From NCBI GenBank assembly GCA_009792885.1, contig WMCF01000056.1:1229596-1293595 (forward strand): a stretch of DNA of 64,000 bases. The letters run 5' to 3'. This document shows positions 25,059 to 36,224 of this stretch, piece after piece. Every line of letters starts with the position of its first letter. Position 1 is the first letter of the stretch. Made by a program: the position numbers and the translations under genes. This DNA comes from Eremophila alpestris peregrina (Eukaryota; Chordata; Aves; Passeriformes; Alaudidae). Below the pieces are notes generated by a model. It made no database searches. It was not told where the DNA came from and saw nothing but the letters and a program-made list of their open reading frames with translations.

Positions 25059-27264
25059 CTCCCTGTGAAGTGACTCAGTGATCTCTGCCCCCACACACCA
25101 GCCAGAGAAATTGTTTCCAAGCCAACACCCAGGTCACTGAAGCACCCAGTGCCAGGGACACTGCTGCTTGTCACAATCATGTGTCCAAGCCTTGCAGATA
25201 CCTGGTTTAGTACAGAGGGTAACTATTTCTGATAAAAAGTTTAGAGCATAGCACAGCAAGCCCACACATCTGACAGATCCCCAAGTCTCATCTGGAATGA
25301 ATCAGTATCAATTCAGACTTTATTTAAACATACTGTTTAAATACAGTTTATCCCTCCTGATGCTGGGTTGAGAAGTTCAGTCTTTCAAATATACTCTCTT
25401 ACACTGAAATTTCCACTCTTTAGGAACAACTTGAAAACACAATTACAGTGGTTAGATATCTTCATCCTATTATCCTCAGTGTGTGTTGCTTCTCACAAGA
25501 CATCAGACTGGCATGTCTGTGGGACTGTACCCACCACACCACAGCAGCAGGGACCAGATGAGCCTAGAGAACACTCTGCCACATGCATAATATACACAGC
25601 TTCAGTACATGGAGAGAATGAAGAGCAAAATCTATAGATCAGCTATATATTTTATTTTTTATAACATTATGTACCTCTGTGACAAACAGCAATTTCCTAG
25701 AAATTCACAGTTCAGCTTCCTATAAATTTGCCCTCTGGACTATGTTATTTGCTGCTGTGAAATCAGCACTCACTTCTCTTGCAGCTCCCTTGAGTGACAG
25801 CATAAAAATGCTGGTTACACTGATGGCACAAGATGCTCTGCCTGAGATAGAAAACCCTTTCATCAAATGCACTTAGAGCTTATCTAGAGAAGGCATCATG
25901 AATTAAGGAGCTGCTCACTCAGCTCTGGTCAGCAGATCAAGCAGTGCAGTTTGTCCCCACTCAGCAAAGCAAGCACAAATCCTGAATGGCAGTAACATGC
26001 CCATGCCTCAAATGTGCCTAAGTGTTTTCCTGATTGAACCTGGACTGCAGCCTGAGGACCAACAGAGCACCTTCTGCCACCTCCCAGAATGTGGAAGAGT
26101 GCCTGGCTCAGAAGAGCAAGTGGCTCTACTGATTTCCACAGCACTTTTCCTCTTGGGTAAGCATTGGCAAAATCCAGCTCAAGAGTACCACCTAGCCTTC
26201 CTCCAACATTTTACAGACACTAACCAGCGAGCTCAACATCACCAAATTAGGTAGCTATCAACTCTTGCACCTGTCCTACAACAGATTTAAAAGATGGACT
26301 GAGGACCAGGGTAGGTTAAACTCTATCACAGCATGAAGGGGTGCAAGAAATACAGCTTTTTCTGCTCTGTCCCACACAGCCTTTGCTCAGAAGGCAAACT
26401 CCCCTCTCTGTCCTGTGCTCTCTGCCACATTCATTCCCTCTGAACAGCCAGAGCCAGAGCTGAGCCAAAGGGACTAACTGACTCAGCAAGGGATGCCCAA
26501 GCCTTTGCTCAGAGTGGGAGACATCAGTGTCACTCCCATGGCAGTGCCTTGGGAAGGGGACAGCTTCCCACAGCCCTTTTTCCCATAATGATGTACTGGA
26601 GAATGTTTGAGTGTCCAGGAATAATCACAGAATAATGTCACAGCCCATCCTCAGAATTTTATAAACCCCCAAAGCCACTGACTCATAAACACTGCAAGTG
26701 GTACCCAGCCTCTCCAAAGGCCCACTGTGCCCACCAGTGACAGAGCCACTTCTGAGCTGAAGCAGAACAACACACAACATCAAACAACAACATCTTCTTA
26801 TAGCTGAGCCTGGGAAATAGAGGATATGAGCCCACTCCAGGATATACAGGGAATAAATGACACTGGTGAGTACCTAAAGCCCAAGCTCTCCCACATAGCC
26901 TGGTAAGTGTGAAGGACAATGCAAAAGCACCTGTGTGGTGCCCTACTGCTGCATTGCACTGGCCAGAGGGGAGTCAGACTGAGCCAGGAAGCAGATCCAC
27001 TGCCTGTGTAACAGCCTGGGCACAAAGCAAGGACACAGACACTCCTGGCCAGGAGCTGGGAAGCCTCAGCAGTGCTGGTTTGTGCCCTCAGGACTTGGTG
27101 GCTGTAACTTCTGATTGCTCAGGAAACCCTCCTTCAGTGACAGTGTAAACACCCAGAGTTATCCAACCTGGAATCATGCCAGATCTCTGGCATGAAATTC
27201 CTTTTACTTGGAGGAAAAAAAAAATCCAGATGATCTGAGTGAACATGAAGAGACATGTTGCAAA
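25059..27264. other. Non-coding, nothing recognised
   Basis: No exon, RNA gene or repeat family recognised. Open frames are all under 90 codons. Confidence 0.45.
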
Positions 27265-27450
27265 GGCAATGCAGGAGATCTGGGATTTGTTCTTAGCTCC
27301 ACCCAGCCCTAGTGATCATAATCCTTTGTTTGCCTTTTTTCCTATTTAGATTGTAAGTTCTTCAAGACAGAGACAGTCTCTTGGTATTTGTTTATACAGA
27401 GTTTATATATCAGTCCCAGGGATTACTGCAAGGAGAATAATCTTTAATGA
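27265..27450 (+). repeat. Ancient amniote SINE with LINE-derived 3' tail
   Basis: The head aatgcaggagatctgggatt, then tgttcttagctcca, matches the tRNA-related SINE block 'gcaggagacctgggttctattcccagctct'. The 3' part, 27349 onward, reads agattgtaagttcttcaaga, then cagagacagtctctt, gtttatacagag and cagtccc. It matches the well-known tail 'gattgtaagctctttggggcagggactgtctt..gtttgtacagcgcctagc..gggtcc' of old sauropsid/amniote SINE and LINE repeats. The central part is partly deleted. The family name is uncertain. Confidence 0.7.
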
Positions 27451-28560
27451 CCACAAATCACTGCGACCCCTGTTGTAGAAATCCTCTAATGTGTGTCAAA
27501 GAGATATTCAAAAACAGGCTCCAAATTCCAAGGTTTAAGATACCACAACAGCTCCTCATGCCAGTTGCTGTCCAGTAAATCCAGCTAGCAATCAAATCCC
27601 TGTATTCTTGGCTGTAGCTTTCTTTCTTGAGCAGACTGGCAAATGAGTCTTGGTGTGACTGGGAGCACTGTGCCTTTCCTCACACAGGCCCACACTCTAC
27701 AGAGAATTAAGAGAAGTCACTTCTCTTTTTGCTACATTAAAACCAAACCAACAAAAACCAAACATATAAACAAAGAACCCCAACCAAAATTAAACAAAAA
27801 AAAACCCCTAAATTACAGAGAGAGAAATTCAACACTTCACAGGAACTTAGACTCTATTGTAACTGGGAGTTTTAAAATAAGAGTAGGAAGGTGCAATGCA
27901 GGGCTGCTGACCTTAAAAATGTACCCAGGGCACAGGCAGGAAGACAGACAGAGAGAAAGAAGAAAAGTGCCAGGAGTGGGAGGGACTCTGATTCAGCATA
28001 TCTGTCAAACACAGAGCTGCATCTTCAATTTTCTTCTAATTTCTGAGCAGCAGTAGGGATGGGATGGGCAGCAAACCATCTCTGAGCCCAGAACCCAGCA
28101 TGAGCCTTGCTGCCAGATTTCTTTCCCCTGGACTGCCTGCCTTCCTCCAATGGCTGACCACAGCTCCTCCACCTTCACTCATGTGCTGCAGTTACTTTAG
28201 CATAGTCCTAGAACTAAAATGCATTAATAATCACCAAGTTCCATCGTTTCAACAGTTTCTCTAACCAACAAAAACCTGCCTCAGACAGTTTTGCATCCTG
28301 TATGTTCTCTAGAAGTGGCACCATGAACACTGCAAGCTTTTTTTAAAGGAAGTTTGGCTCCCTGCAGTCACTACCTGTCTTCTCTTTAGCACCTATCCCC
28401 TTCCTGGGCAAGCAGAGTCCAGTCCAAACAGAGCTGTGCAGAGATTAGAGCAGATGAGATACAGGTTTGCTGTGTGCAGACTGTAGATCCAGGCTTTGTT
28501 TAGAAAAATGACTCTGGTTTACTTCACATGTCTATCCCTATTACACTCCTTCCAGCTGAG
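27451..28560. other. Non-coding with an A/C-rich low-complexity tract
   Basis: 27736-27809 is made almost wholly of aaacc, caaaa and similar words, a low-complexity A/C tract ending in aaaaaaaaacccc. The 137-codon plus-strand frame 27643-28056 runs through it and is Lys/Asn-rich for that reason; it is not a gene call. The remainder is unremarkable. Confidence 0.5.
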
Positions 28561-28990
28561 ATAATTAATGTGCTTGAGGTAAAATTGATTGTTCCCTAAT
28601 ATTCATTCAGCCCTGTATAATAAAGCTCATTTTGGTCCTGAAATCAGTCCCCTTCAAGTAAAGTGCTTGTTTGCATTTAAGATCTTACAGGATGTTAAGA
28701 TGAATCAAGGTGCTTGGGGCTGTCAAGTTGAAAGCTTAGTATCTTCAAATTGCTGTCCAGGTTACTTTGAAATATTTATGTAATGTGCCTTTCTTTCCTG
28801 GCAAATTACCATTAATGGGAAAGGAGCTTAGAATTACCTACCAGAAGCACCAAAGTCCCTTTAATGGTAGTAATTATTCATTCTAGCTTTTTTATATACA
28901 ATTTTTCCTGTAGTATCTAAAAAATACCTGCAATTCTAGCAAATGTTTTACATAAATCTAAACTCTGATTCATTCTCACTCATTTTTCTC
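28561..28990. other. AT-rich block with hairpin, possible conserved non-coding element
   Basis: Almost free of CpG and dense in ATTA/TAAT words. It contains an imperfect inverted repeat: attaccattaatggg (28805-28819) pairs with ccctttaatggtagtaat (28857-28874) across a loop of about 37 nt. Texture resembles conserved developmental non-coding elements, but conservation cannot be judged from one genome. Confidence 0.25.
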
Positions 28991-31107
28991 AAGGCTGCTG
29001 CCTTGAGGAACCAGGCAAAGCAATACATAAACACTGATTTCACTCTTCTGACTGTGCATTGGATGCAAAAAATCCTCTTGTTGTTTTTAAAAAGGCTGAA
29101 TCTGCTTCAGTTGGAAAGCTGACTATTAAAGTATCAATCCAAGACCATTGAAGCCAGAAGAAAATATTCAAAAAACTGCTCTTCAAAGGGGTTAATAAGT
29201 CAACAGTGGATATTTTCACATGGAGTTATTCAATTTTAGACAATTATCATAGTTATAAAAGTCAACAGGCTTTCTCTTTGCTACCTAAAACACTCAAGAA
29301 CATGTTTACCCAGAGTTCATTTTAAAAACCCAAAACATCCATTTGAAGAAAATAGTGAATTTTTGGTGAAATAATGAAGAAAAAATATTTCCATGATGAA
29401 ATACCTGCATGCCTCACATGGATCCCCTTGCTAAGAGTAAAAGTCTCCAAACAAAACTCACTTAAGAGAACTGCAGAAAACTTGGGAATCCAAATTATAA
29501 CAGAGAGGAAGGGCAGTTTGGGAGTGCACCAGCAGGCAGGACATTTGTGAGATCTGGGTGGATTCCCTGATACTGCTCCTGAATTCCTACTTGAGCTTGG
29601 GGGAGCTGCACAGGTCCCACCTGGAAGACTGATGAGCCATTGCCTCTCCCCACTCCAGCCCTCCTCTTTGGAGTGAGAAAGACTCCATCAAAGCATTAAC
29701 ATAGTGCTTCTCAGCACAAAACAGCTTCATTCTGGAGGGGGAAGTTGGCCACCACCATAATTCAAGAGGCTGCTGAGCACAGGGCAAGCCCTTGCCCTGG
29801 TGTGAGCGGTGCATACAGAGTAATTTTACCAGAAGCAGTGAGGGAGCCCCAGTTGTGCTGGGCCATGAACCCCACCCCAGAATGGCACCATGACAGGTGC
29901 TCCCCGAGGGCCTGGGACCAAGGTAAGGAATCATCATCTCCTGCAGGACTTCAGCAGGTAGCACGTGGGTGGTGCTGCAGCCTCCTGTGCTATGGAAAGC
30001 TTCTAACATTGGTAGGTCCCAGTATCACAAGCTACATGAAGCTACAAAAGGAGTGTGGAAGCCAAAGGAGACTCTTTGCAGCCATGAGTTGCCCTTTTTT
30101 CTGTTATTTTAATATTCTATCTGAGCATTAGGTGGAGGCTTTTTTGATTCAGTCCAAAACAAGAAGGAAAAGATGCCTGTAAGGTGCTTGCCCTTGCTGA
30201 GCTGGAGAATATTTCAGAGAAGATGGAGTCCCAGAGGGATAAACTCTGGGCACTGAAGGGCTGCACAAGGGAAACATGGGATATCCAGTTGTATGCTAAG
30301 TTCAGGGACAGAACAAGCTCCTGCACACCTGGATATGGAAGTTAGTATAATGTCCTTCAGGACCAGAAGAAATGTGAAGATAGAAGATAATGGAATAAAG
30401 TTTCCAAGGAAAACACTAAGCACTGCAAATACACAAGCACACTGTAAATACTGAGGCACTCAGCCAGCTCAGTACATCTCTGTTTTCTTCCTTAAGCCAA
30501 TTCCAGTGAATAGCAGGATACTGAGATGGTACTTTCATATGAGAACAAAACAAAACCAAACCAACAAAAAAAATTGCAGCTCTCCCAGGAACCACTGCCT
30601 GTTTATGAAAAAACAAACCATTAAAGCTCCTGGGGAAATGGAATACTCTGGTCCCACCAATAGAGAGCAGGTAAGTAGGAGTGAGATGTAAAAGCTATGT
30701 AGGACACTGCAACAGAGCTGCAGCTCTTTCAGAGTTGAGTGCAAGTACTTACCTTCCCAGTTATGGTTTCAAATCAATCTCACATGCCCTATATTCACCT
30801 GTACTTGTGCTCTGGCCTCTCTTAGACTGCAGGATAGAAAGATTTTTTCTTTTTTTTGTAAAGGGATGTCTAGACAGTTTTCTTCACATCAGACCAAAAG
30901 CGATCACACAGGAAATTCAAAGGAAAATTGATGTGGGCTGCTACAAAATAGAGGTATTCAGGATGAGGATGGCAGTTCTGTTCCCTGACAGGGCTCTCAA
31001 TGCAGGGTGAGTGGCCCACCTGCAAATGCCAACCAGCTTTCACCATCCTAGCTTTGCTCCCAGGATGAAGAAATTCAAAGGAATCAAAAAAATGCTTCAA
31101 TTTTCAT
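28991..31107. other. Non-coding, nothing recognised
   Basis: Frames at 29587-30009 (-) and 29745-30131 (+) overlap each other and neither has a domain. A small A/C tract occurs at 30545-30570. Confidence 0.45.
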
Positions 31108-31257
31108 CTCAGCTCCACTGAAACCAATGAAAGCTGCCCCATGTAAACCACTGCTGCATCACTGGGTGAGACACTGAACATCAAAATCACCCTCAAGGGA
31201 CTCAGATCAGCACTGAAAGAGAAAATCCAATGGGAGTAAGTGTAACTCCCATCAATT
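31108..31257. repeat. Possible palindromic amniote repeat with short hairpin
   Basis: It begins tccactgaaaccaatgaaag and ends in a compact inverted repeat, ccaatgggagt (31227-31237) and actcccatcaatt (31245-31257), with a 7-nt loop. Both ends resemble the 'cactgaagtcaatggagttac' words of old palindromic amniote repeats. Boundaries and family are guesses. Confidence 0.35.
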
Positions 31258-32160
31258 CGTAGCAAATGTGTGGGAAACAGACATTAAATTGAGTTTCTGC
31301 TCCTTCCCTCTATTAAACACACTTAAAAAATAGATCTTTGAATCACCTCATGATTCATCCCAGCATAACATGATGTATTGAATGACCTATCTGGTTACAT
31401 GGGCAGGTGACACATGAGTGGAGCAAAGTTTCAAGATCAAGATAGAATTTGGCTGTGTCAATACAGCAGGTGTGAGCCTGATACATTAATTTTCATAGTA
31501 ACTATGCCTCTGTAAGAACTAATTAAAGAGAATTTAGAAGTTTTTAAATTTTTTTTTGGAGCCACACCAACTAAACAAGAAGAGCTTTGATATATATTTT
31601 ATGTTCCAGTTTTTCTTTTTCTTCCTCAGGCTGTATTACAATCAGGATGGACAAAAAACTAAGCCTAGTTCATCAAAAATTGTCAAAGTTGCAGTGTATG
31701 AAATGGATGGATTTTTCAGTTTTTCTTTACTCCTTTTTAATTTATACAATATGTAGAAATGTTCATCATATTTCTCTACAAAGGCAAATATCCATAGCCC
31801 TTGACAAAAAATTTAGATGAAAAATTAAACTAAAGCATACAGTTTAGAAGAAAAATGCATTTTAGTAATGTTTAAATTTTATCTAAAGACAATTTCTCCG
31901 TTAAAATCTTTCCCCCAGAAAAACCCAACTCTTTCTTTTTGCTTGTTATGCTTTCAAAATTCTAAAACCTACTCAGGAAACATGAGAGGAAAGAATGAAG
32001 GAGAAAGAGGTTCAGACAAGAAATGTATCCACCCCCTTCAAAAACTCTATCAATTTACATCAAGTTCTCAAGCCAATGTAATTTATAGTGTTGGTCTTAG
32101 AGACACAAAATTTATATTTAAACATAACCTTAGCTAATGACAGAGAACTTGCAATTAATA
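31258..32160. other. AT-rich non-coding stretch
   Basis: AT-rich sequence with T/A runs. It lies just downstream of the proposed 3' end of the minus-strand gene at 32.2-33.3 kb. No feature recognised. Confidence 0.4.
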
Positions 32161-32187
32161 ATTATATGCTCAAATCTCACCAGAAAG

Positions 32188-32193
32188 TTTTAT
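32188..32193 (-). terminator. Possible poly(A) signal AATAAA for the minus-strand gene
   Basis: On the minus strand AATAAA lies about 150 nt after the stop codon of the proposed terminal exon and is followed by a short G/T-containing stretch (ctggtgagatttg). This is the expected layout of a vertebrate 3' end, but AATAAA is common in AT-rich DNA. Confidence 0.25.
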
Positions 32194-32342
32194 TGTTTAA
32201 TTTGGTTTAATATGACCATTTTAAGGCAAAAAAGGATTACTGAAATGCTGCTGTCACCCAAATGACAATATTTTAAGAGACTCTAGGAATAACTCTTCCA
32301 GAGGCAATTGCTTCATCTTCCATAAAAAGTCATGCAAGGCAT

Positions 32343-32484
32343 TCAGTAAGACAGTATTCCTATCAGAGCAGCTGAAACTCCCAGGGCAAACATGAAAAGA
32401 GGATTCCTCATGAAGCTTTTAATGGTCTCATAACATTTTTTCTTGCCTCTTTTTTGGTTTTCAAATAATATATATAATCTTTTA
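32343..32484 (-). CDS. Possible terminal coding exon with hydrophobic C-terminal tail
   Basis: An open frame read leftward from a possible acceptor (tttattagcag, exon starting at 32484) to a stop at 32343-32345. It encodes a basic stretch (ENQKRGKKKCYETIKSF) followed directly by about 18 hydrophobic residues (MFALGVSAALIGIL) that end at the stop. That fits a C-terminal membrane anchor or a GPI-anchor signal. The acceptor's pyrimidine tract is poor. Its phase (one base completes a codon) fits the donor of the exon at 33073-33299, and the intron would be 588 nt. The frame is open further upstream on paper (to 32735), but that part has no coding character. I do not recognise the protein. Confidence 0.3.
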
Positions 32485-33072
32485 CTGCTAATAAAGTTTA
32501 CTGGTATTTTCAAGCCTAACGGCCACTCATGGTGGAAATCAGAGCAGGGATTAAGGAGGATGCTATTTTTATAGTTCTTCTGGCAGAAATTGCTTCTCCT
32601 CCATGCAAGGAAGTGAGCTGTGGCTGCATGCTCTCCTGCAACAGGTAAAGCATGGCTGCAGGAGACAAAACCACAAAGCCTGGAGGAAAGGCTTAGGCGT
32701 GGGGGCTGTTTTTTATTCATCATGGTGTGCCACACAGGGAGAAATTCATCCTTTTAACAGGAAACAAGAAAAAAATTAAGCACACATCATGCACGCCTTG
32801 TATGGAGAGCTGCAATGGGATCCGAGTGGCAGGACAGCTTCAATTTCATCTGACTTGATAAAATCCAATTAATAAAGAATTGCAAAATCGGGGTGGCAAG
32901 CAGAAAATCCTCATTTCCTTGCAGTAACTCTGAGAGGGACAAGCAGGGCAACCACTCACCCAGCTCCAGTCAGGGGTGCCAATTACCTCCTCATTCAAAA
33001 AGTAAACTTGAAAGGATTTCTGTTGGGAATGATCATGCTCAGAAGTCTAACTAAACAGTGATGTGATCCTAC

Positions 33073-33299
33073 CTGTGCTCCCTGTAGCTTTGGCATTTTC
33101 CTTTGTCATATATTTGCCGAACTTCCTCAGTCTTGTGCAACTGTTCCCGTTCCCCCGCCACAGCAGCGCACTGTCCTAGCAGCAACAACAACAACAGAAG
33201 GGACAAAACCCATCCAGCTCTCTCAGGAGAAGTATTAAATGATCTAGTGCTTGACACACTTGAAATGTAAAGATCCGAACTGCAAAACACGGGGTGCAT
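33073..33299 (-). CDS. Possible first coding exon with signal peptide, unidentified protein
   Basis: The frame starts at an ATG at 33299 (MHPVF..) and runs 75 codons plus two bases to a good donor (agcacag|gtagga; GT at 33072-33071). Residues about 30-48 are GWVLSLLLLLLLLGQCAAVA-like: a leucine core followed by small residues, typical of a signal peptide with cleavage near residue 47-49. A charged mature segment follows (EREQLHKTEEVRQIYDKGK). The start is uncertain because the n-region would be unusually long, about 29 residues, and the same frame is open to an ATG at 33539. The exon abuts a CpG island on its 5' side, as expected for a vertebrate first exon. It splices in phase to 32484-32343, giving about 122 residues. 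I could not match it to a known family. Confidence 0.4.
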
Positions 33300-33960
33300 A
33301 AGCCGAGGAGCCGCGATGGAGGCCAGGTCCTGGCAGCCGTGTGCGAGCCCGCTGCTGTGCTGTGGGACAGGGCCCGGGCCCGGCCCTGTGTGCTGCCCTT
33401 CCCTCAGCACGAGTTCATGCTCACCGTGAGTCCGGACACGGGCACAGCCTCGCTCAGCACACGGAGGCACAGAGGAGCTGGGGTCGGAAATAAGTGGAAT
33501 TCCTGAGCCGGCTGGAAAGGCTGGCGGCGGCGGTCCCACAGACTGCGTGGAAGCAGGCGTGTTGCTTTGTTTACCTCAAGCTTTATTTTTTAAAGCGCCA
33601 TGACAGCTCTGAGACTCGCCGTGTCTCAGACTAATCTATTTTCCCCTCAACACCTTGCGGCGAGCCGGCCGCCAGCTCCCCGAGCCGGCCGGGGTCAGCA
33701 GCTGCCGCAGGGCCCGGAGCAGGGCCCGGAGCAGGGCCCGGAGCAGGGCCCGGAGCAGGGCCCGGAGCAGGGCCCGGAGCAGGGCCCGGAGCAGGGCCCG
33801 GNGGAGCAGGGCCCGGAGCAGGGCCCGGAGCAGGGCCCGGAGCAGGGCCCGGAGCAGGGCCCGGAGCAGGGCCCGGAGCAGGGCCCGGAGCAGGGCCGGC
33901 AGCGGCAGGAGCAGCACAGCCCGAGCTCTGCCATCCCCTCTCCACACTCGGGTTCCAAAA
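33290..33960. promoter_or_regulatory. CpG island
   Basis: The only long stretch of the window dense in CpG and G+C (words such as gagccgcgatggag, gcgagccggccgcc, ggcggcggcgg). Flanking DNA is strongly CpG-depleted. Part of the G+C comes from the 12-bp tandem repeat at 33710-33899, but 33290-33540 and 33650-33705 are CpG-rich outside it. Vertebrate CpG islands of this kind usually mark promoters. The minus-strand exon at 33073-33299 lies at one edge and a good plus-strand donor (ctacgg|gtaagg, 34000) at the other, so a bidirectional promoter is possible. Confidence 0.7.
33710..33899. repeat. 12-bp GC-rich minisatellite (gggcccggagca)n
   Basis: Seven perfect units run from 33710 to 33793, then a partial unit broken by N at 33802, then seven more from 33809 to 33892 and a degenerate end. 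The register shifts by 3 nt across the N, so the copy number there is unresolved and probably under-represented. The unit contains the palindrome gggccc. Because 12 is divisible by 3 and the unit has no stop, all six frames stay open (EQGP, GPAP and similar repeats), so open frames here are not evidence of coding. Confidence 0.95.
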
Positions 33961-34000
33961 CCCTGAGCCTGCTCCTCCAAGGAGTACCACCTCCTCTACG

Positions 34001-35907
34001 GGTAAGGCAGCAAGGCCTTGAGGAACCAGGGCAATTGAACTGAAATACTGCTTTATTTGCTTCACTTCTGTACAGGTTTGGAATGGGGGACTCCCATTTC
34101 TGCAGGGCGCTGTGCAGAATAAACTCAGAGGCACAACAATGATAATCCCATTAAGCAACAAGGATTAGTGAGCCCTGTGTTCGGCTGGGCTTCTCTCACC
34201 AGCGTTTTACCAATATTTCTAACACTAGAGATGAAAAAAGTTATGAGTCAGACTTCTTAAAGATCAGAAATTTGTGAGCTTTTTCAATATCTCAATCCCC
34301 AAATCTCCCTTGAAAATCGCAAAGACAAGAAACTTGCTCCGATTTTTGACATGAAAGCTGAGTCTTATGCAACATCTTAACTCTAGGGGCTGGGACTTTC
34401 CAAATAACACTAATTAAGGTAGTACTCATGATAAGATCCTGAGAAGTGATCCTACAATTTTTGTAGAATGAACCATAATAAAATTAAATATTACTATAAT
34501 TACAACTAGATGTGGGTCTTCAAAAATCTCACCAAAAAAAAAAAATCCTTAACTTTTCCCAGTTTGTCTTCTATTTAAATTGCAAACTTGTTTGAGCCAA
34601 ATCTTTCCCTATTGTTTACACAGCACATGGGGATAGTGAACTTCTTGGGAAATTCTGGACATGGACATAAACCAAAAAATAGCAGTGCAGGGAATTTTAT
34701 TTTGGATCTCAAAGTACAGGTGGAAATTCCCTGATGGGAACCACCAGACTTATTATGCACATCCAACTGTCTATTTTAGAGACACTTTCTTTTCCTGGAG
34801 GTTTTGGGCTTAGCTGAACACAACTAAGGCAAGATTCTTCCACTGCAGACAAATGGATCAAACAAAACAAATGTCTGCCTTTTGGGATTTTACAGACAAG
34901 GCTAGAAAAATGTGCTTGAAGCAAAAGTGTTTATGGCTCTTCTTGCACAGCTGACCCCCATTTCAGGAAAAAATATAAACAAAATGGGATCTAACTTGTG
35001 ACAGGGACCTCTAACTATTAGCACAACACACAGTTAACAGCTCACATTAACAGTTTACTTTGAAAAATCCTAGCACGTCCCAGTGATGGGTGGAAGGCAA
35101 ACAGCAGGGCTTGCTAATTGGGTCATTCTTTACTAGACATCTTCGAGTGGTGGTTTGGGTTCTCTTAAAACTGCTGCCTAATGAAGTAATTCATGGTTAG
35201 TATCCTCTTGTCACTTCAAAACTAATTATTTCACATACACTATTAACAAAATCTAAATTTGCACTCAATAATTTTTTTCAATAGCCATGCACTCAAAGCA
35301 GTGATGCTCCTAGACCAGCTCCCTGTTCAAATTATACCAGAATAAAAGGCAGAAAAATGGCATCAACATCCTCTCTGCCTCAACAGCTCAGAAGAGATGA
35401 GAGTAGGGAGGAAAAGAAATTTGCCACATTTAGGGTACAGAAAAGCCTATGTCTGAAGTAAGGACCATACCAGGTCCTCTTCCAAACTTCCTCAAGTCCT
35501 GAAGTAAGAGGAGCACAGACAATGAGGAGCCACCACCAGTGACATCCAGGGAGAGTCCTTCCTCAAGCTCCTCTCAATGCCTGGGTTTCAGGTGGGAGAA
35601 TTCAGAGCATTTCCACCCCTCTCCAATATACATCTGTGTTTATTATTTTTTTGCCTGCACGACTCACAATGAGCAACCCTGTTCACATATTTTCTAAAAG
35701 AGAGAGCACAGTTTGTTTATGTGTCAGCTGTACATGCCAGTCCTTAATATGTCTGGGGTTACAAGAAAATAAATGGACCTTCTATGTCATATTTAGATTC
35801 CCTTCCCATCCCTCACCAGCTCCCCAATGTGTTTGTCTTGTTTTTGCCCTCTCAGAGGATTTGCAGCACACACAACCTTCTGCCCTCACTTCCATTCTCT
35901 CTGATGC
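34001..35907. other. Non-coding, nothing recognised
   Basis: CpG-poor, AT-leaning sequence between the CpG island and the minus-strand frame at 35.9-36.2 kb. No repeat family recognised. If the two minus-strand loci belonged to one gene this would be an intron. Confidence 0.4.
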
Positions 35908-36171
35908 TCAGAGGGAATTTTTTAAAGTATAGGATATTTTTCCAAGGACTTGACCATTTTTCATCCCAATTGAAGAAGTTATCAATGATTTCATGAGGAT
36001 TGGCTCTTCATCAACAACTGAATCAGCTTTTACAGGCTGCCCAGATTCTGCAACTTCAACCACTTCCTCACGCAGAAGCAATGGAAGAATTTCATCAGAT
36101 GTAAGGCCTACAGTGACTTTTATTCCTGGTACAGGAACCAGCCTGAAGGGAGCTAAAGGTCCCTGAGACAT
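35908..36171 (-). CDS. Possible coding exon, unidentified
   Basis: An 87-codon minus-strand frame from an ATG at 36171 with coding-like composition: few Cys/Trp/His, many Val/Glu/Leu, and stretches such as PGIKVTVGLTSDEILPLLL and REEVVEVAESGQPVKAD. The last ten or so codons (ISYTLKNSL) look like intron read-through. Possible donors are at 35954 (aaatg|gtcaag) and 35949, neither strong. About 50 nt upstream of the ATG is a fair acceptor (ggcttctggctgcag), so this may be a second exon with a little 5' UTR. It could equally be a fragment of a retrocopy. No domain or gene was recognised. Confidence 0.3.
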   Translation of the reverse strand: MSQGPLAPFRLVPVPGIKVTVGLTSDEILPLLLREEVVEVAESGQPVKADSVVDEEPILMKSLITSSIGMKNGQVLGKISYTLKNSL

Positions 36172-36224
36172 TTTTATGAAACAGCTCAGACTTTTTTCTG
36201 AGCATTCAATTTACAGACTGCAGC

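Noticed and set aside
33631..34161. Minus-strand 176-codon frame with a GPAP-type repeat
   Set aside because: The 12-bp repeat leaves all six frames open, so the frame is a by-product of the repeat, and it contains the ambiguous base.
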